Shown one piece after another: positions 21,350-34,139 of a DNA stretch of 64,000 nucleotides (position 1 is its first letter; each line of letters starts with the position of its first letter). The notes beneath the pieces are model-generated. The model did no database searches. It worked only from the letters and a program-made list of their open reading frames with translations, and had not been told where the DNA came from. A program made the translations under genes and the position numbers. Source of the stretch: Sclerodactyla briareus (lineage: Eukaryota; Echinodermata; Holothuroidea; Dendrochirotida; Sclerodactylidae); the NCBI GenBank assembly GCA_026419785.1, contig JAODTK010005833.1, positions 310,001 through 374,000 of the forward strand, given 5' to 3'.

Positions 21350-22035
21350 TTCCTATACTCTTGATAAGATACCTACACACTAATGTCAAGGATTTCAACT
21401 TGGCCTCTGGTGACCTCAAAACAATAGGGTTCATGGACTCATCATGACCTCTGACCTGATCCAGAATAAGAGAGTTAAGGTACTCATCATGGGGAACACA
21501 ACTACCAAGAATGAGCTTCAGTCAGGTGAGGTCGAGTAACGTGTTCACAAGCCGAATTGGCCAAAATATTGACTTTTCACAATCTCCTTTTTTCGACTAA
21601 AATTCACCCCCTGACCTATACAAAAACCAATATGGTTCTGTACTCCCCATACGAAAGCTACACACCCAGTTTGAACCCGATCAGACCAACTTCTGGACTT
21701 ATCGTGTTCACAGGTTTTAATACTTGACCTCTGGTGTACCTTCAATGACCTCTGACCTGACCTCAAAACAATAGGGTCATATACTCATCATGGGGACACA
21801 CACATACCAAGTATGAGCTTCATCCAGCAAGGTGGAGTCGAGTTTATCGTGTCACAAGCCACGTTTACATCCCTACATACATACCTCATACATACATACA
21901 TACATACCAACATCACATCACATACAATACATACATACATACATACATACATACACCACACACACACGCACCACCACACACACCACACACTGTCATGACT
22001 GCATAGATTCCTCTGACTTCGTCAAAGAATAAAAA
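21350..22035 (+). repeat. GTTCACAAG-type dispersed repeat, copy 3, with element end
   Basis: Same ordered words as at 2.33-3.11 kb: 'gacctctggtgacct', 'caatagggttcatg', 'ggtcgagtaacgtgttcacaag', 'ggacttatcgtgttcacag'. Two or more units are present. The right end is the CATA/CA microsatellite (21,880-21,992), then TGACTGCATAGATTCC and a hairpin-like 'tctgacttcgtcaaaga' before an A-rich tail (about 22,015-22,035). This parallels the end at about 1,130-1,180. Confidence 0.7.
21880..21992 (+). repeat. (CATA)n / (CA)n microsatellite
   Basis: Interrupted runs of ATAC followed by CACACA. Part of the 3' portion of the surrounding dispersed repeat. Confidence 0.85.
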
Positions 22036-23644
22036 TTGACGATGACGCATTATCGTCCGATGCATAACCCTCGGCACCCTCGTATCTATCCCCTAAATGA
22101 GAATTCCGTTGCTAAAATAACATCAAAAGTACGATGACTACTGTTAGCAATTGCGTAATTTAGTTGGAACTTTCTAGCATTTTTTCTTGGTTTACAAAAA
22201 GTGTTTATGCTATATCCTTAGCCCTAAGCCCCCCCGGAAACAGTTCTGACTGGGTCTCAGTTTGTCCAATAGTTTCATATTGTCAAATATTGGGGGTGAA
22301 CCCCCCCCCCCCCCACTTCCCAACACACACTCTCTACGATGTCTCAGCTCAAACACGTGGATTCGGGCCAATCTTATTTTTTTAGTGAATGATTGCTCAT
22401 ACTGCATTTCTGAATTGTGCGGAGCTCGAGGCAGAATCGTACTGTCATTACCTCGACAACCATACGTCAAACTATGTTCTGTGCCAGTGCTAACAATTTC
22501 ATGGTAGGCCCTTTATGTCTTGTTTTGACCCCATTAATAATTCATAACGGGGCAGGGCGAGTATTTTCACTCAACAAACAAGGTGATAGACACTCTGAGG
22601 TAATGCCCATATACTTGGGTGGCGATGTCTATATTGGAGAAGATGGGGGGAGTGGTGTTAGTTACTGTCCATCCAATTAAAGTTATTAGTAGGCGTGGCC
22701 AAAAAAGCATCCTAAAATGCCAACTTCTCGACAACCAACCGTAGTCATAACTTTGTCAAACATGTTTTTGTTGACATCAGTGACAAGAAAATAGTTGCTA
22801 TGTACTGTATCTTCACCCTCATCAATGTTTATAAGGATAAGAGGTGAGGGGCAATCTCAAGTCATCGCTCTGCGGTAAAGTGTTCGATAACACCATGAAT
22901 GAAAATGTAATTAGGTAACTCTTACCACATTCGCAGACAAACAAATCAATAGCCTGAACCCATCGCCTCCTAACAACCCAAGGTACAAACCCACACGCTT
23001 CGCCAAACCTAGCCATTACGCCGCAGACGACCCCAACCCATACCGTGTCCAGTGTCGAACAGACACTTGGACAGAATCGTCCGTGGGGCTTATCACGGAA
23101 GCCCAAAGAATCAGGCAAACCGCTATACCGTCCCTAAGTTCTCTGCATGAGATACGGGTATGGGCATTAAACACATGTCAGGCTACTGCTAGCGATATCC
23201 AAGAAAGTCGTTTCGTCATCCCAACAGTGAGGGCCCGCGCTCACTAATTATTGCAAACTTCATGGTTCCTCGTCAGATATTCACTCTATGCATGTTACGC
23301 TGTTTTTCAGTGGCCGCTGATCGTTTATGCCAGCCTGAGTCGTCTATTCAATAATGTCTACAACCGTGATGCCATCACCCCCCCCCCCCCCTTCCTAACT
23401 GGCGAGCATGCACAAGAACCAACCGGATGGCCTGTCTGCGATTGACTGACAAAAACGTGGTTCGAACCAGTCCATAAGAGTGCCCATACTAGCGAAAATC
23501 ACCCTCAACCCCAATATTGTAAATTAGTGGGTTCATTTGTGGTTAGTAATATTGTACGGAATGGGAAGTTGATTGGCACTGACCCAATCAATTCGCCCCC
23601 CTCCCCCTCAGTTATCCCACCCCGCTCACTTTCTCTCTCTTTCT
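22036..23644. other. Unassigned stretch with poly-C tracts
   Basis: C runs at about 22,301-22,315 and 23,379-23,391. A minus frame of 98 codons (22,822-23,118) has no recognised motif. CT-rich sequence at 23,596-23,650 precedes the inverted minisatellite. Confidence 0.35.
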
Positions 23645-23785
23645 CTCTCGTTGCGAATTGGTGATTCATTATCGGTTTAGATACTTGATTCATTATAGGT
23701 TAACAATGTCCTTCATTTGGGGTTTAATTTCATGATTCATTCTCGGTGAGTTACTTGGTTCCTTGTCAGTTTGAAAAGTTTAAAA
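23645..23785 (-). repeat. AT-rich minisatellite, inverted copy
   Basis: Reads TGATTCATTATCGGTT-like units, the reverse complement of the 19.84-20.15 kb array. Four or five degenerate units. The two arrays bracket about 3.5 kb in opposite orientation. Confidence 0.7.
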
Positions 23786-26700
23786 ATTCTCACTCAAACC
23801 GGAGAATGCTGGGACTCTACATTGCAGTACACCTTACTCGCTGTGACAGAAAAATATGAGGGCGCTGTTACTTCTACGTCAATCCCCCTGGATCGGTACG
23901 CAAAATGCGCGGAAGTTGGTCGATGTCTGTATTGGAATGCAAACTGCACGCAAATTGTAACAAATTTTTTAAAACGGTCATTCGCCGAACACATGAAAAA
24001 CACGAAACAAACTGACTGAACCAGGGGCGCTGTTTGTTCCCGCAGGTACACGGGGACGCGTCCCCAGCAAAAAAATCATAGGTGGGGACAAGTATACCAT
24101 GTCCCCACCATCTTTTGAGTAAATTTTTTGGAAGTCCGTTATCCATGATCTGGATGCTATTCCGCATTAGTCGTCTATCGAAGATGCATTAGGCCGTTCA
24201 AAATCAGGCAACAAACAAACTGAGTAGCGAATACAAAAATGGAACAATCTGATACGTTTTGTCAGTCTCACAAGTTGCTCGTTTCATGGGTTTGGCCAAA
24301 CTTCAACCATGTCCTCCAGGCAGCCACAACACACAAGCCTTTGTGAATTACGTTGCCTGACTTCAACCCATTACACAGTGTAGGAGAACCGAACTCGAAC
24401 GTCGCTGTCGTTATATATTTCGTTATTGGTATAGATTTTTCTCTTGGGTTGAATGGACTCCCCGTATGTAGTCCATGAGCTTGCAACCCGTTATGGCACG
24501 TCTCAATACAAAAATGTTGACTATATAATGGGATGGGGTGGTTTGAGAACGCTGGAACTACCAGTTAACAAAATGGAAAAAAAAGTTTCAAAAATTTTTC
24601 GTGTCGCCGCGGTGGTCCCTCAGACTGAGGACGTGAATGGAAGTCCCTGATGATATTATAGTCACCCCTACCTGTCTCTGAGTTTCAGATAGAGAGTAGC
24701 GTTTAAAACAAATATTTATTCAATTCGTCCGGTTTTCCCTAAGTTTCACACTGCGTTTCCTTCCTTTCACTGGCTGATTTTCCACTCCAACGACTCATGC
24801 GGCTCATCATACCTGGCACATCTTGAAATCGAAGGCCTAAAAGCGGGGAATGAAGGAGAGGCAAGAGGAACAAGGCGATCGCCAAACAAGTGTCTCGCCT
24901 GGTTGCGCGATCGGAGGGTTTCTATTATTCAACTAACACAACAAACACCCATTGTCATGTCAACGAACCTCACATATTTTCACCTATAACACATAAACAT
25001 TCTGAAATTCCTAACATAACTGACCAAATAATAGGCCTAACCTATATTTTTATATCTACCACAGATTGGGAATTTTTGTATTATAATTCACCATGCCGTG
25101 GCCCATCGTTATTTGGCTAAGGTACATGCCCATACCATCACAGATGTTTTGTTTAAAAAGTGGGTCAAAATGTGTAACCTTGCCTACGCTCCTTATTGTA
25201 ATTTGTCATACCAAATGTCCTTTCCATATTGTTCATGCTTGTCTGCTTGTCAATGCTTATGCTGTCTCAGTTGTCCTATTATATTAACATAAACGGTAAA
25301 GGAAAGAATATATACATGTTTAATTCAATGTTGAAAGTGCTGGAGAGTCCCAAGCCTCTGAGAATCAGGGAGGGCACTATTCTCTGCTTACATGTCTAGG
25401 GAAGGTGGGAAATGAGAAATGAGTGTTCGTTGATTGTTCGTGAGGTGGCCTGCTCAGTTCTCCTGCCCTAAGTGATCTCATGACTTGCAAGTGGACTGGG
25501 TTGGTTTGTACCTTGTAATCCTGGCAATGGTGCGTGTATCATGGGATTCATGAATGATTCATGAGTCGTTCAGTATCTTAGTTGGTCATGCTATTATATA
25601 CCGCATAAGATGCCAGAAGTCACATGGAAGTTAGGTGACCGATGATGGTTGTGCCCGTATGATGGTGATGATGAAGCGTCAAACCGAAGTTGTCTTAATT
25701 ATTCACATTGTTCCCTTGTTGACATACTGGATTCATAAACTTCTGTCAATCATGCACGAGTGACAGTGGGTTAGGGCTTGCTGCAAGGATAGCCCAGTTG
25801 GTACAGTTTCTCGGGTCCCTCGGTGACTCGGGGATGGTCAGGAGCAGTCACGGTCATTTGACTGGAGGAAGCGGCGAGCAATTGAAAGAAGCTTTGGTGA
25901 GTTTATTTTCTATATCATGCCCATGCATGATAGGCTCAGCATTGGATGCTGTCAGAGCATAGCAATTGAGGATGATGGGGGCCTTGGGTAAGGACTGGTA
26001 CTTCCAGGCATTAGGATAAGATTACCCACTCAGTTGGGATAATCGGGCCTGAGGTCATTTCAAAGGCCCCGGCCAATGGTCATGAGAATATGACTTGACT
26101 TTGGTAACACATTCATTACATCATGGCAGCCAAACCTCCACAACACAGTAGCCGATTCGAGTGAGTCGATAAGGTGCAACCAGGACATAAGGTATTACAA
26201 AATTTGCCTCGCGACATCACAGCATCCCCTGTATAACAAAGTCAATGTAAAACACACACTTTTGAAACCCTGTGGGAAAAACGACATGTTATGGGTGTGA
26301 TTGAAAACTTTCAACTCTGATTAAATCTTTCTGAAGATAGCAAAGAAGGATATCAATCCTTTCCAAGTTAAAACCTATTTTCGTATTGCTTTTATATGTG
26401 CTAGTTGTGGAATCGTCACATGCAGGACTTCTGGGTTTGAAAGGTTTGATGAGCTGAGAATTGGTTGATTACTTGAGAAAATGCATTGGCAAACCAGCGA
26501 GGTATTTAATTTTCGAAGATTGTATTGACAGGAGGTCTGTTCCTCCTCCGAGCCTTAGGGCTACGTATATAAAGCTCCTGCTAAGTGGCCTATTAGTATT
26601 TACTGGAATTATGAACGTTGTGCCAAGTGGGTAGCAGACGAACTTAATTATACTGGTTCCTTTTCGGTTCACTATAGAGCTATTTTTCTTTCTGTGCTTG

Positions 26701-26949
26701 ACAGAACAAATACCTACCCGAGTATGGAAAAGTAACACGCTATCTCATTTCTGATAATTTTTTTTTGTCGGCCATGGAGGCCGCGCAGGTCAGCACCATT
26801 CCGCTGATTTTGACCAGCTTCGTATTTGTGTTACCCGTACACCTACTTGGTCCGTGAACGGATTCTCGTGTCGCGCGAGTGTCTTCTTGTTGTTTTGACG
26901 TATAACCAGAGCGCCTTTTTTTTCGTCAAGCTTCACTTAACAAGCGCAG
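23786..26949. other. Unassigned stretch
   Basis: Contains a perfect 14-bp palindrome GGGGACGCGTCCCC at about 24,051-24,064 followed by further 'tggggac' words at 24,082 and 24,102, resembling an inverted-repeat element end. 24.2-26.9 kb shows no motif I trust; the frames at 24,890-25,120 and 26,469-26,738 are unsupported. Confidence 0.3.
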
Positions 26950-28970
26950 TAAGCATTCTCGGTTTTCTTTCTATGATGCGAAACCCCTTGTTTTTCGTGT
27001 TGTTTCAAGTTCTTTGCGATCAGAGAATTAATTGCTGTACAAAGTTTGGGGTTTGTCCAGTGGAGGACGGGATGCCTATTGTTTTTTGTACAGTTTCAAG
27101 GTCATTCACGCTATTCCCTAGCAACCGAAAAGGCGACTGTCATTCCTGCTTTGAGGATGGTCTGACCACTGATTGTGGTCAACTATAGGCCCTCTCTATA
27201 CTGGCCATTTGTCAGTAAAATTCTTGAAAGAGCATTCAACCGTAAGGTCACGATCATTCGCGGACAAATAGGTTTTTAAGTACCCACTCAGTCTGGCCTT
27301 CAGACGACATCACTCTGCTCTTATTACCGCCGTTACTGACTATATCTTGGTCATATGGATGAGGCAAACTTACGGGGGCTGTTTTTTCCTGGACCTGAAG
27401 AAGGCCTTCGACGCCGTTAGTCATAAATTGTTAGTACAAATTGTCCCTGTTAGGCATAACATAACATCGAGTTGGATTAGTTCCATAATTATCTTTCGGA
27501 GCAAAGAGCAAACTACAATTATGGATGGGGTGAAACAGATTTCAATTCAGTCACTTCTGGGTACCCCAGGGATCCTTTGATTTATTTCTACGGGTTCAGA
27601 AGCCGACTAAGGCTCATCTCGGAACCCTGGCCGTATTGAATCGTGGATTAGCCACCGGCGATAACTCGCCTTCTCTTCTCGACTAGTGTCCAATGATAAC
27701 GAGGCGGGGTGTAATCAATCCCACCTGCTCCCGGACCGCCATTCTACGTCCCCTCCTGAAGATCTATCAGTGAAATCCATGACCCGACCACTTTCTAGAA
27801 ACCTGGAGGATCGGAACTTCAGTTCAACGTGACTGCAATGCAGCCGACAGACGGAGACTTATTGCAAATATCCCCTACTAACAATTCCAAGTAACCACAG
27901 AAAATCCACGGTATCACAGCGGAACCCACGAAGTGAAGACCAAGACTCGCCCCTCGCAACTGCAAGCGTAGCCACCTAGGGAAATCATCCGGTGATCGCT
28001 GAAATTTCCCAACCCGGAATATTTTGTTATGATACCACTCTAACCATTCTTTCTTTCCGCCCTTGCATCCTTGGAACCATGTTCTTTACTATATTTATTA
28101 ATGACCTTCCAAATGTTGTTCGAACTGCGAGGTTTTTCTTTATGGCTGATGGTACTAGCATCATGTACAGCGGAGATGGTAATCTGACTTGATAGAGTCC
28201 TTAACACATAGATGAAGGCTATTGCCAACTGGTTTTATAAACACATGTTGACTGTAAATTACAACGGCAAAAGTAAGGTCATACTGTTTTGGCTCTTCTC
28301 GGGCGGTGGAGGCGGGGACCTGATTATTATTATAAGACTTGGCGACAATATTCTCGCTAATTGTACCAGTTTAAAAGTACCTGGGAATATGGTTCGACCC
28401 ATGTCTGAAATGGGAGGGACCACATAAAAGCACTTCCAAACTGTCACAAATCAACATCATAAGACTTAGTGTCTTGTACGCGTCCAACACCAATGAGTTT
28501 GTATAATTGCAATATTTTTACCCCATATGACTATTGTTCCCCAGTGGTGGTCAACCGCAATCCAACTAATTTAACCAATCGTGTTCGGATTCCGCTAAAC
28601 AGGGCGGCTGGGTTTGGTTTCTGGGTTGTGGCTAAGGGATAGCATGTTGCGATATTTATGAGAATTACAGTGGCTAACTGTCCCGTCAGTCTGCCTGTTA
28701 CTTCAGAAAATTCTAGGTTTAACTGCGCACGGGTCTGGCTCCATAATACTTGAACACTAACAATCTCCAGAAAATTGTTATACTCATGGCACGAGGTCCG
28801 TTGCTCAAACAATGATACCATTTACCTACCTCTTCAGCGACTGAAAACGGGAACAAATCATTGAAATTCTCTGGAGCGAGATCTGGATGGAATAGTTTGC
28901 CATCACATCTTAAATTCTTGCCAAATTAAAACTGTTATAAATATGTTGTATGGACGTTAAGGTGTAAGCA
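26950..28970 (+). mobile_element. LINE reverse transcriptase remnant, split by an insertion
   Basis: Plus-strand order: DGLTTDCG then a Tyr-Arg-Pro-Leu-like block (about 27,150-27,200); SILAIC-type sequence and TNRFLSTHSVWPS (about 27,265-27,300); FLDLKKAFDAVSHKLL (27,386-27,433) with the first catalytic Asp present; KEQTTIMDGVKQISIQSLLG (27,502-27,561). After the insertion it resumes with LGTMFFTIFINDLPNVV (about 28,070-28,120) and FFFMADGTSIM, where YADD is MADG and therefore dead. IANWFYKHMLTVN (28,218-28,256) and LGDNILANCTSLKV follow. A shifted frame near 28,590-28,640 gives NRAA..LGCG, and SLKFSGARSGWNS-like sequence ends it near 28,900. The 3' end is imprecise. Confidence 0.75.
27578..28066. 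mobile_element. 489-bp insertion in LINE, unclassified, with 6-bp flanking repeat
   Basis: The LINE protein breaks after GTPGIL and resumes at (P)CILGTMFF. ATCCTT occurs on both sides (27,572-27,577 and 28,067-28,072), as expected of a target duplication. The insert is less T-rich than the LINE and has no terminal inverted repeat that I can see, no RT motif and no clear Pol III boxes. Its class is unknown. Confidence 0.5.
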
Positions 28971-31594
28971 GGCCATGCTATATTTTTGTATTTTCTATGT
29001 TCGTGTCGTTCTTGTCATTGGTGTTGTGGATGTTGTATGGTTTTGTTGACTGTTGAGGGCCCCCATGAAAAGCAGTGCTACAAGCAGTGATGTGAACTAC
29101 CCTCGTAAAAACTGACAAATAAAAAAAGGTCAACAGAAGTGGGGGAAACTGACATTTTTTTCTAAACACTTACAATATAACACAAATGTCTATGGGGGTT
29201 AAGAACTGATCTATAAGATTGCCTATATGGTTTACAAGGATTGATCGCATTGATTGTAATGGTCATATAGAGGTTGAATCCCACATATATTTTTGTAGCA
29301 CAGTACCTTATTAGAATAAAGGTCAACAGAGTTCATGCTTGGCCCGTGGGGTTGCCTATATCACGAAGATGGATGATTGAATTTTCAACGTGTTTATCCC
29401 AAGTCATTTTAGGCGGAGAGGTAGAACGGAAAAATGTAAACAAGATAACTAGGAATTCAAATTCTGCAGGGCCCATACTTCTGTATATTGCCTACAAACC
29501 AAGTTTAAACTCTGACAACTTTGAGGTTTGTCCGAAGCAATTGAGTCAACAGAGGTCGAACCCGCGTATAATTTTGTTTAGTAGATATCTTCTGGAAGGA
29601 AATATCAACGTGGCTGATACTCGTTCCTGTGATTGCCCCTATAGAGAAGATATATCGATATCTTGCGTGTCCCCCTCACTTGAGGTCAGTGAGGTACAGG
29701 GAGTTTCAAACATAGGAAAACTTTTGAACACCGTAACCAGAGAATGTAAATGCCCACAGGTCTAATTACTGGTCGTAAATTGTTCATAAAAGGTTTCACG
29801 AAGCCTCTTCGTTCCTGGTGTAGTTTTTTTAGGTCATCTGCATCACAAATGTCAAACCCTACATATCCTGGTTATGTTTTATCTAATTGAAGAGAATAAT
29901 CTATAGGTAGGCTCATACTGGCCCGAAAGAGTGGATAGTTCTTAGTCCTTAGCGTCATCCAAGGTTGTCATTTATCAGGTTAATAGAGTTAAGCGATCCG
30001 CATAATCGACTGGAAAATGACAATATGATCCTGTTGTTCTCAGTCTATTTTGAGTGCCATTTCATTTGAGGATGAGAGGGTCAAAGAGTTTTAGTGTGTG
30101 GTTTTGCATTTATGATGTACCTTTATCCTATCACCTTTGGTGTTATTCCCAATTCCCAACCAGGTTTTTTGTTGGTAAACAGAAGGTTTAACTTAGAATC
30201 CATAGAAACAAGGCTCAGGAGTGGGAATTCAGAGGTGAGGAAATGTTTGTTTCATGGCCACATCAAGTGTCATAATAGGCCCATATTTTCCTATTTCCCC
30301 TCATTTCAATAAACGACAACAGCACAGTGGTAGCAGGTCGAGGGGGAATGCCAAGTATGTTGCTTTACCTTACTTGAAAACAGTGATTTGACCTTCAAAT
30401 TTCCCCCTTTAGCTAGGTACCACAGAACTAGTATACAACAGAAATGCACACAGGAAATGTCGTGCTGAATTCAATTAGAACAGCCTATTGTTGCCAAGCA
30501 TACTCCTCTTCACATCCTAAAGCCCACCCACCCCCTTTTCAACCATGCTACATTGTGTGTATATACTAACTAATTTAAAATTTGGAAATGATGCCTTGCA
30601 CTGGCAATGCTTAGAGGTCCTGAGTGGTAATCCAATAGTCTCTGTGTGATTGTTCACAGTTAAAGTTAAACCACTTCCCTATAAGCATGCATGAAGCATA
30701 CTTCCAGGATTTAAACTTTTTCCCCCCCCAGGCTGGACTGACTATTGGGATTCATAGATCCGCCCTGATGAGTGGATTTAACTGTGGTGTGGTGAAAATA
30801 TACCCTAATACAACCAGGCAGAGCTGGGAGAGGTTTAGTCTAATTAATATCATCCCTCTTCTTCCCATGCCTCTCTATCTGCTGGTGTTGACAGTCACAT
30901 GATGTGACCATTTGTGAAAAGTGGTTGCCAGGATAAATCCATTTTAAACACGCGGCCAAAAGGAGCAACATTACTGGCCCCACATGCCATTAGTTATAAA
31001 GGTCTCAACACTGGCTTGTTTGCATTTCTCTCATCTGCTCTATGATATATCTATTTCAGAAGAGGATAAAGAAGAAGGGGTCGGGCCTAGATATTTGTAC
31101 TATTATCATGCAGCCTGATATGTTTGTTATGGGAGTTGCTGCATGGGGTATCCATAATCTAGAACCATCCCCAACCCCACCTATGTAGGAGGAGAACTGT
31201 GAGTCGGGAGAGCCTTGTAAAAAGTTACCCTAAAAATTACAATAAAACATTTGATGACTGGTAAATGGCTATTGATGCAAGTAATTACAAACAGTTTAAT
31301 GCATTGTCAATGGCATTACCACCCCCTTCTACCGCTAAGACAAAGGTGAGTCATTGCACTGAGTGGGTCAAACAAATGATGCACCCTCATCCACTTTTGT
31401 GACTGAACAAATCATGAAAATGTATACACCCGCATCACTTTAAAGACCAAGACTACTCTGCGTACAAATTGAAAGATTGACTGGCCATGACTTACCCCTC
31501 AGTCACATTAGTGATTTGAAAACATATGGTCAATTACCATATGTGCGACAGCATGCTATCGGACAATGTCACTACGATGACTCACCTTGTCCGA
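28971..31594. other. Quiet, apparently single-copy stretch
   Basis: No repeat shared with the rest of the window. The longest plus frame (29,274-29,765, 164 codons) opens with TTG and has no recognised domain or splice context. A short C run is at 30,721-30,728. Intron or intergenic DNA is the simplest reading. Confidence 0.35.
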
Positions 31595-31665
31595 ATATCA
31601 TATCATTATCGTGAATGAATTATTAATCGGTTGATTGTATCATTACCGGTTGTAACAAGAGCTTA
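31595..31665 (-). repeat. Fragment of the ACCGATAATGA minisatellite family
   Basis: Reverse complement reads 'gttacaaccggtaatgata..aaccgat..aat..attca', matching the start of the 19,836 array including its flanking 'gagct..gttacaaccg'. Third locus of the family. Confidence 0.5.
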
Positions 31666-32370
31666 TGCAATATGCGTCCGCCAGTGCGGTCCCGACCTGC
31701 AACCTGTGCTGGGCTGTGAAGGGCTGAATGGTAAGGAGGTTTCAATCTCCTGTAATTACCCTACGTGAGTGTAATGGGAGGTTGATCCGAGTTGCGAATC
31801 ATATATAAATGATCGCTCAAACGGAGCAATGCCAATTAGGGTGAACGGTCGTGACAAGTTGACGTAGTAAACATGATGAAGGCATCCACAACGAATGGGG
31901 GGGAAGTGTCCACCCAGTGGAAGCTGTCATCTGTGTGTCTGGAGGAGAAAGCTGCCACTATCTGCACTGACAGAATGAATCGGCCTAACAGCCGATCCGA
32001 CTGAATTGGTGTCCAAGTGCATACCTCGGCACAGCCAGACAGCACGCCCGTGTCCCCCACTGTGACCGAAATCACCATCACCCGGGCTTGCTTTGTAACG
32101 GCATAGTGAAATCGCGTTTAGCGTGTATACGTGTTTTATTCTGTTCTTGTGCCAATATTATGGTGTCAAGAACAGAATACTTATACAATGTTATAATAAT
32201 TATATAATACGAACTGGCTCAACCGGTGGCAAACATTTCATCTCACCTGCCACCTGAGAGTGATCCGCCATTGAACACAACAGTGTTGGCCGCTAAAAGA
32301 GCAAAAGTAAATTCTTGGAGCTAAACCTTAAAACCGACCCCCCCCCCCCATTTTTTTTAGGGCGGCGTTT
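31666..32370. other. Unassigned stretch
   Basis: A relatively GC-rich minus frame at 31,836-32,081 (81 codons) has no recognised motif or good splice sites. A C run at 32,339-32,349 precedes the GC-ended element. Confidence 0.3.
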
Positions 32371-33169
32371 TCCATGCACGCGGGCGGGCGGCGGGCGTCT
32401 AAACGCTCACGTTATTTTCAATGGAGCCGTTTCCATGCCACAATGGGCGGGGGGCGGGCCGGCGTGCGTTTTCTCGAATCGGTCAAGTGGGATTTTTTTT
32501 TTTTCCGCCCGCTCCGCGTGCTCTGCGTGGTATTTCCGTATCGATTCCCCGGATTCCTCTGCCATCTTACTAACTGGGCTTGTAGCCCGATATGGGCAGA
32601 GTAGAAACAAAGTTTTGTTCAAATCATGTTCCAATCAACACTCCTAACTGTTTCAACCTCAGTAATGAGATAGCTTATACAAATTCTCTCCATTTTTCAC
32701 GTCCGACACTATTTGAACACATATTCGCATGTTTATAAAAAATTAAAAAACCTTGCGTGTCAAGTATTATGCTAATTAAATCTCAAACCGGCAATTTTTG
32801 TCGTTAATAATAATTAATTATTTGTATTTTAGGCGCTATTGTTGACATTTAGTACAATGGTTCTAAGAAAATAACCCGGTGTTTAGGTTAGGGCACTAGT
32901 AGGCCTATCTCCGGTTTTTAATATCAGAAATGAAATAATCATATAATAATCTAATAATAATAATAATACTATAATAATATAATAATAATAATAATAATAT
33001 AATAATAATAAGTAATATATAACAGAAATAATAGTAGGCTACCGTTTCTTATATAGCGCATTACACACTAAGGGAATTTGCTGATTTCGAGAATACGCCC
33101 GCCCGCCCGCGTGCATGAACGGGTCACTCGCGTTGTCCGCGTGCCCGCCCGCCCGCCCGCGTGCATGGA
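32371..33169. mobile_element. GC-ended inverted-repeat element, copy 1 (about 0.8 kb, non-coding)
   Basis: Left end TCCATGCACGCGGGCGGGCG; right end is its reverse complement (CGCCCGCCCGCGTGCATGGA at 33,150-33,169). Inside are further GGGCGGGC/CCGCCCGC motifs, 'cggattcctctgccatctta', 'cttgtagcccgata', an (AAT)n stretch and 'cttatatagcgcattacacacta'. The same series occurs at 54,625-55,493. No transposase coding is visible. Subterminal CG-rich repeats in an otherwise AT-rich body suggest a non-autonomous DNA transposon. Confidence 0.65.
32938..33015 (+). repeat. (AAT)n microsatellite
   Basis: Interrupted ATA/AAT runs inside GC-ended element copy 1. Copy 2 has the equivalent at 55,305-55,395, so the tract was probably carried by the element. 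Confidence 0.85.
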
Positions 33170-34139
33170 CACGCGGCGATTGTTTTTTGCGTGTTTACCA
33201 TAGCCACGTTACACCAACTTATTCTGAGACCGTTTTTCTTTTTTCCACGCTATGTGAAGCCATCTGGGATATTTGAGTCGAGTAGTTGAGTTCACATCAT
33301 GGCGTACCCCACGGGGGGGGGGGGCAGAACCCCCCCAGACCCAGGTGATCGCCCGCCCCCCCAGTGAATGTGGGGGAACGGTAAACAACCCTTTTGAATT
33401 TCAAAACAGCATTTGTCATTCATGCTATTCCCACTCTCCCTCATTTTCAGTCAGATTGCTTGAATTTCATTTCCTAATGTCAATTTTTATATCAATATCC
33501 AGATAATGTGCAAAAATTCGTGTTTTCCTTAGTCAATTAACAGGCGGTATTTACCAACGAGCCGCCGTGATTGTTGTCGGTGTTGAATAGCAATCACTTG
33601 TGTCTATTTTAGATTAGAGATCAGAATGCGGAAATACTTTTGTAGAAATCTGCTAGTTGATCCGCAATCGTTTTCGTCACATTAGGCTAGTGCACTTTCC
33701 GTAATTTTTGCATGGTTCTAAATAGACAATAGCGTCCTGATCGTCAGACTGAAAGTCTCGGAATACGAGAGGAACCCCGTCCTTCTTAGCCCGCCACTTC
33801 GGGAAAAGAAGTTAACCATCGTCCAAAATGAACAGCTAAAATGGATTTAAAAAAAATCTAACGCAAAGAATGCGCAATCAGGAAATGAAGCTAAGGTAAT
33901 TTTTTGATCAAATATCCAAATTTGCAAAAGCTTTGCGCGCTTCGCGACGCAAATATCCTTTAGAGTGTAAGTCTAACGTACCCGTCATCTGTGAACTCAA
34001 ATGAAATTCGAGAACTTCATGATATTCGGGGCCGGATTTTTTTAAGATTTACGTCGTTAGAAAACTGGCACTTGGCAAAAGAAGATCTATAACCTGGGTC
34101 ATCTAGATGGACTACTGTCCGGATCTTGATGTGTCCTGA
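33170..34139. other. Unassigned stretch
   Basis: G/C runs at 33,314-33,365; otherwise AT-rich with no motif. Confidence 0.3.

Noticed and set aside
26826..27188. 120-codon plus frame as an independent gene
   Set aside because: Its right half matches LINE reverse transcriptase entry sequence; the left half has no motif.
28531..28821. 96-codon minus-strand frame
   Set aside because: Shadow of the LINE C-terminal region on the plus strand (NRAA..LGCG).
29274..29765. 164-codon plus-strand frame
   Set aside because: Opens at TTG, has no domain, no splice context and no codon pattern I can defend. Could be chance in quiet DNA.
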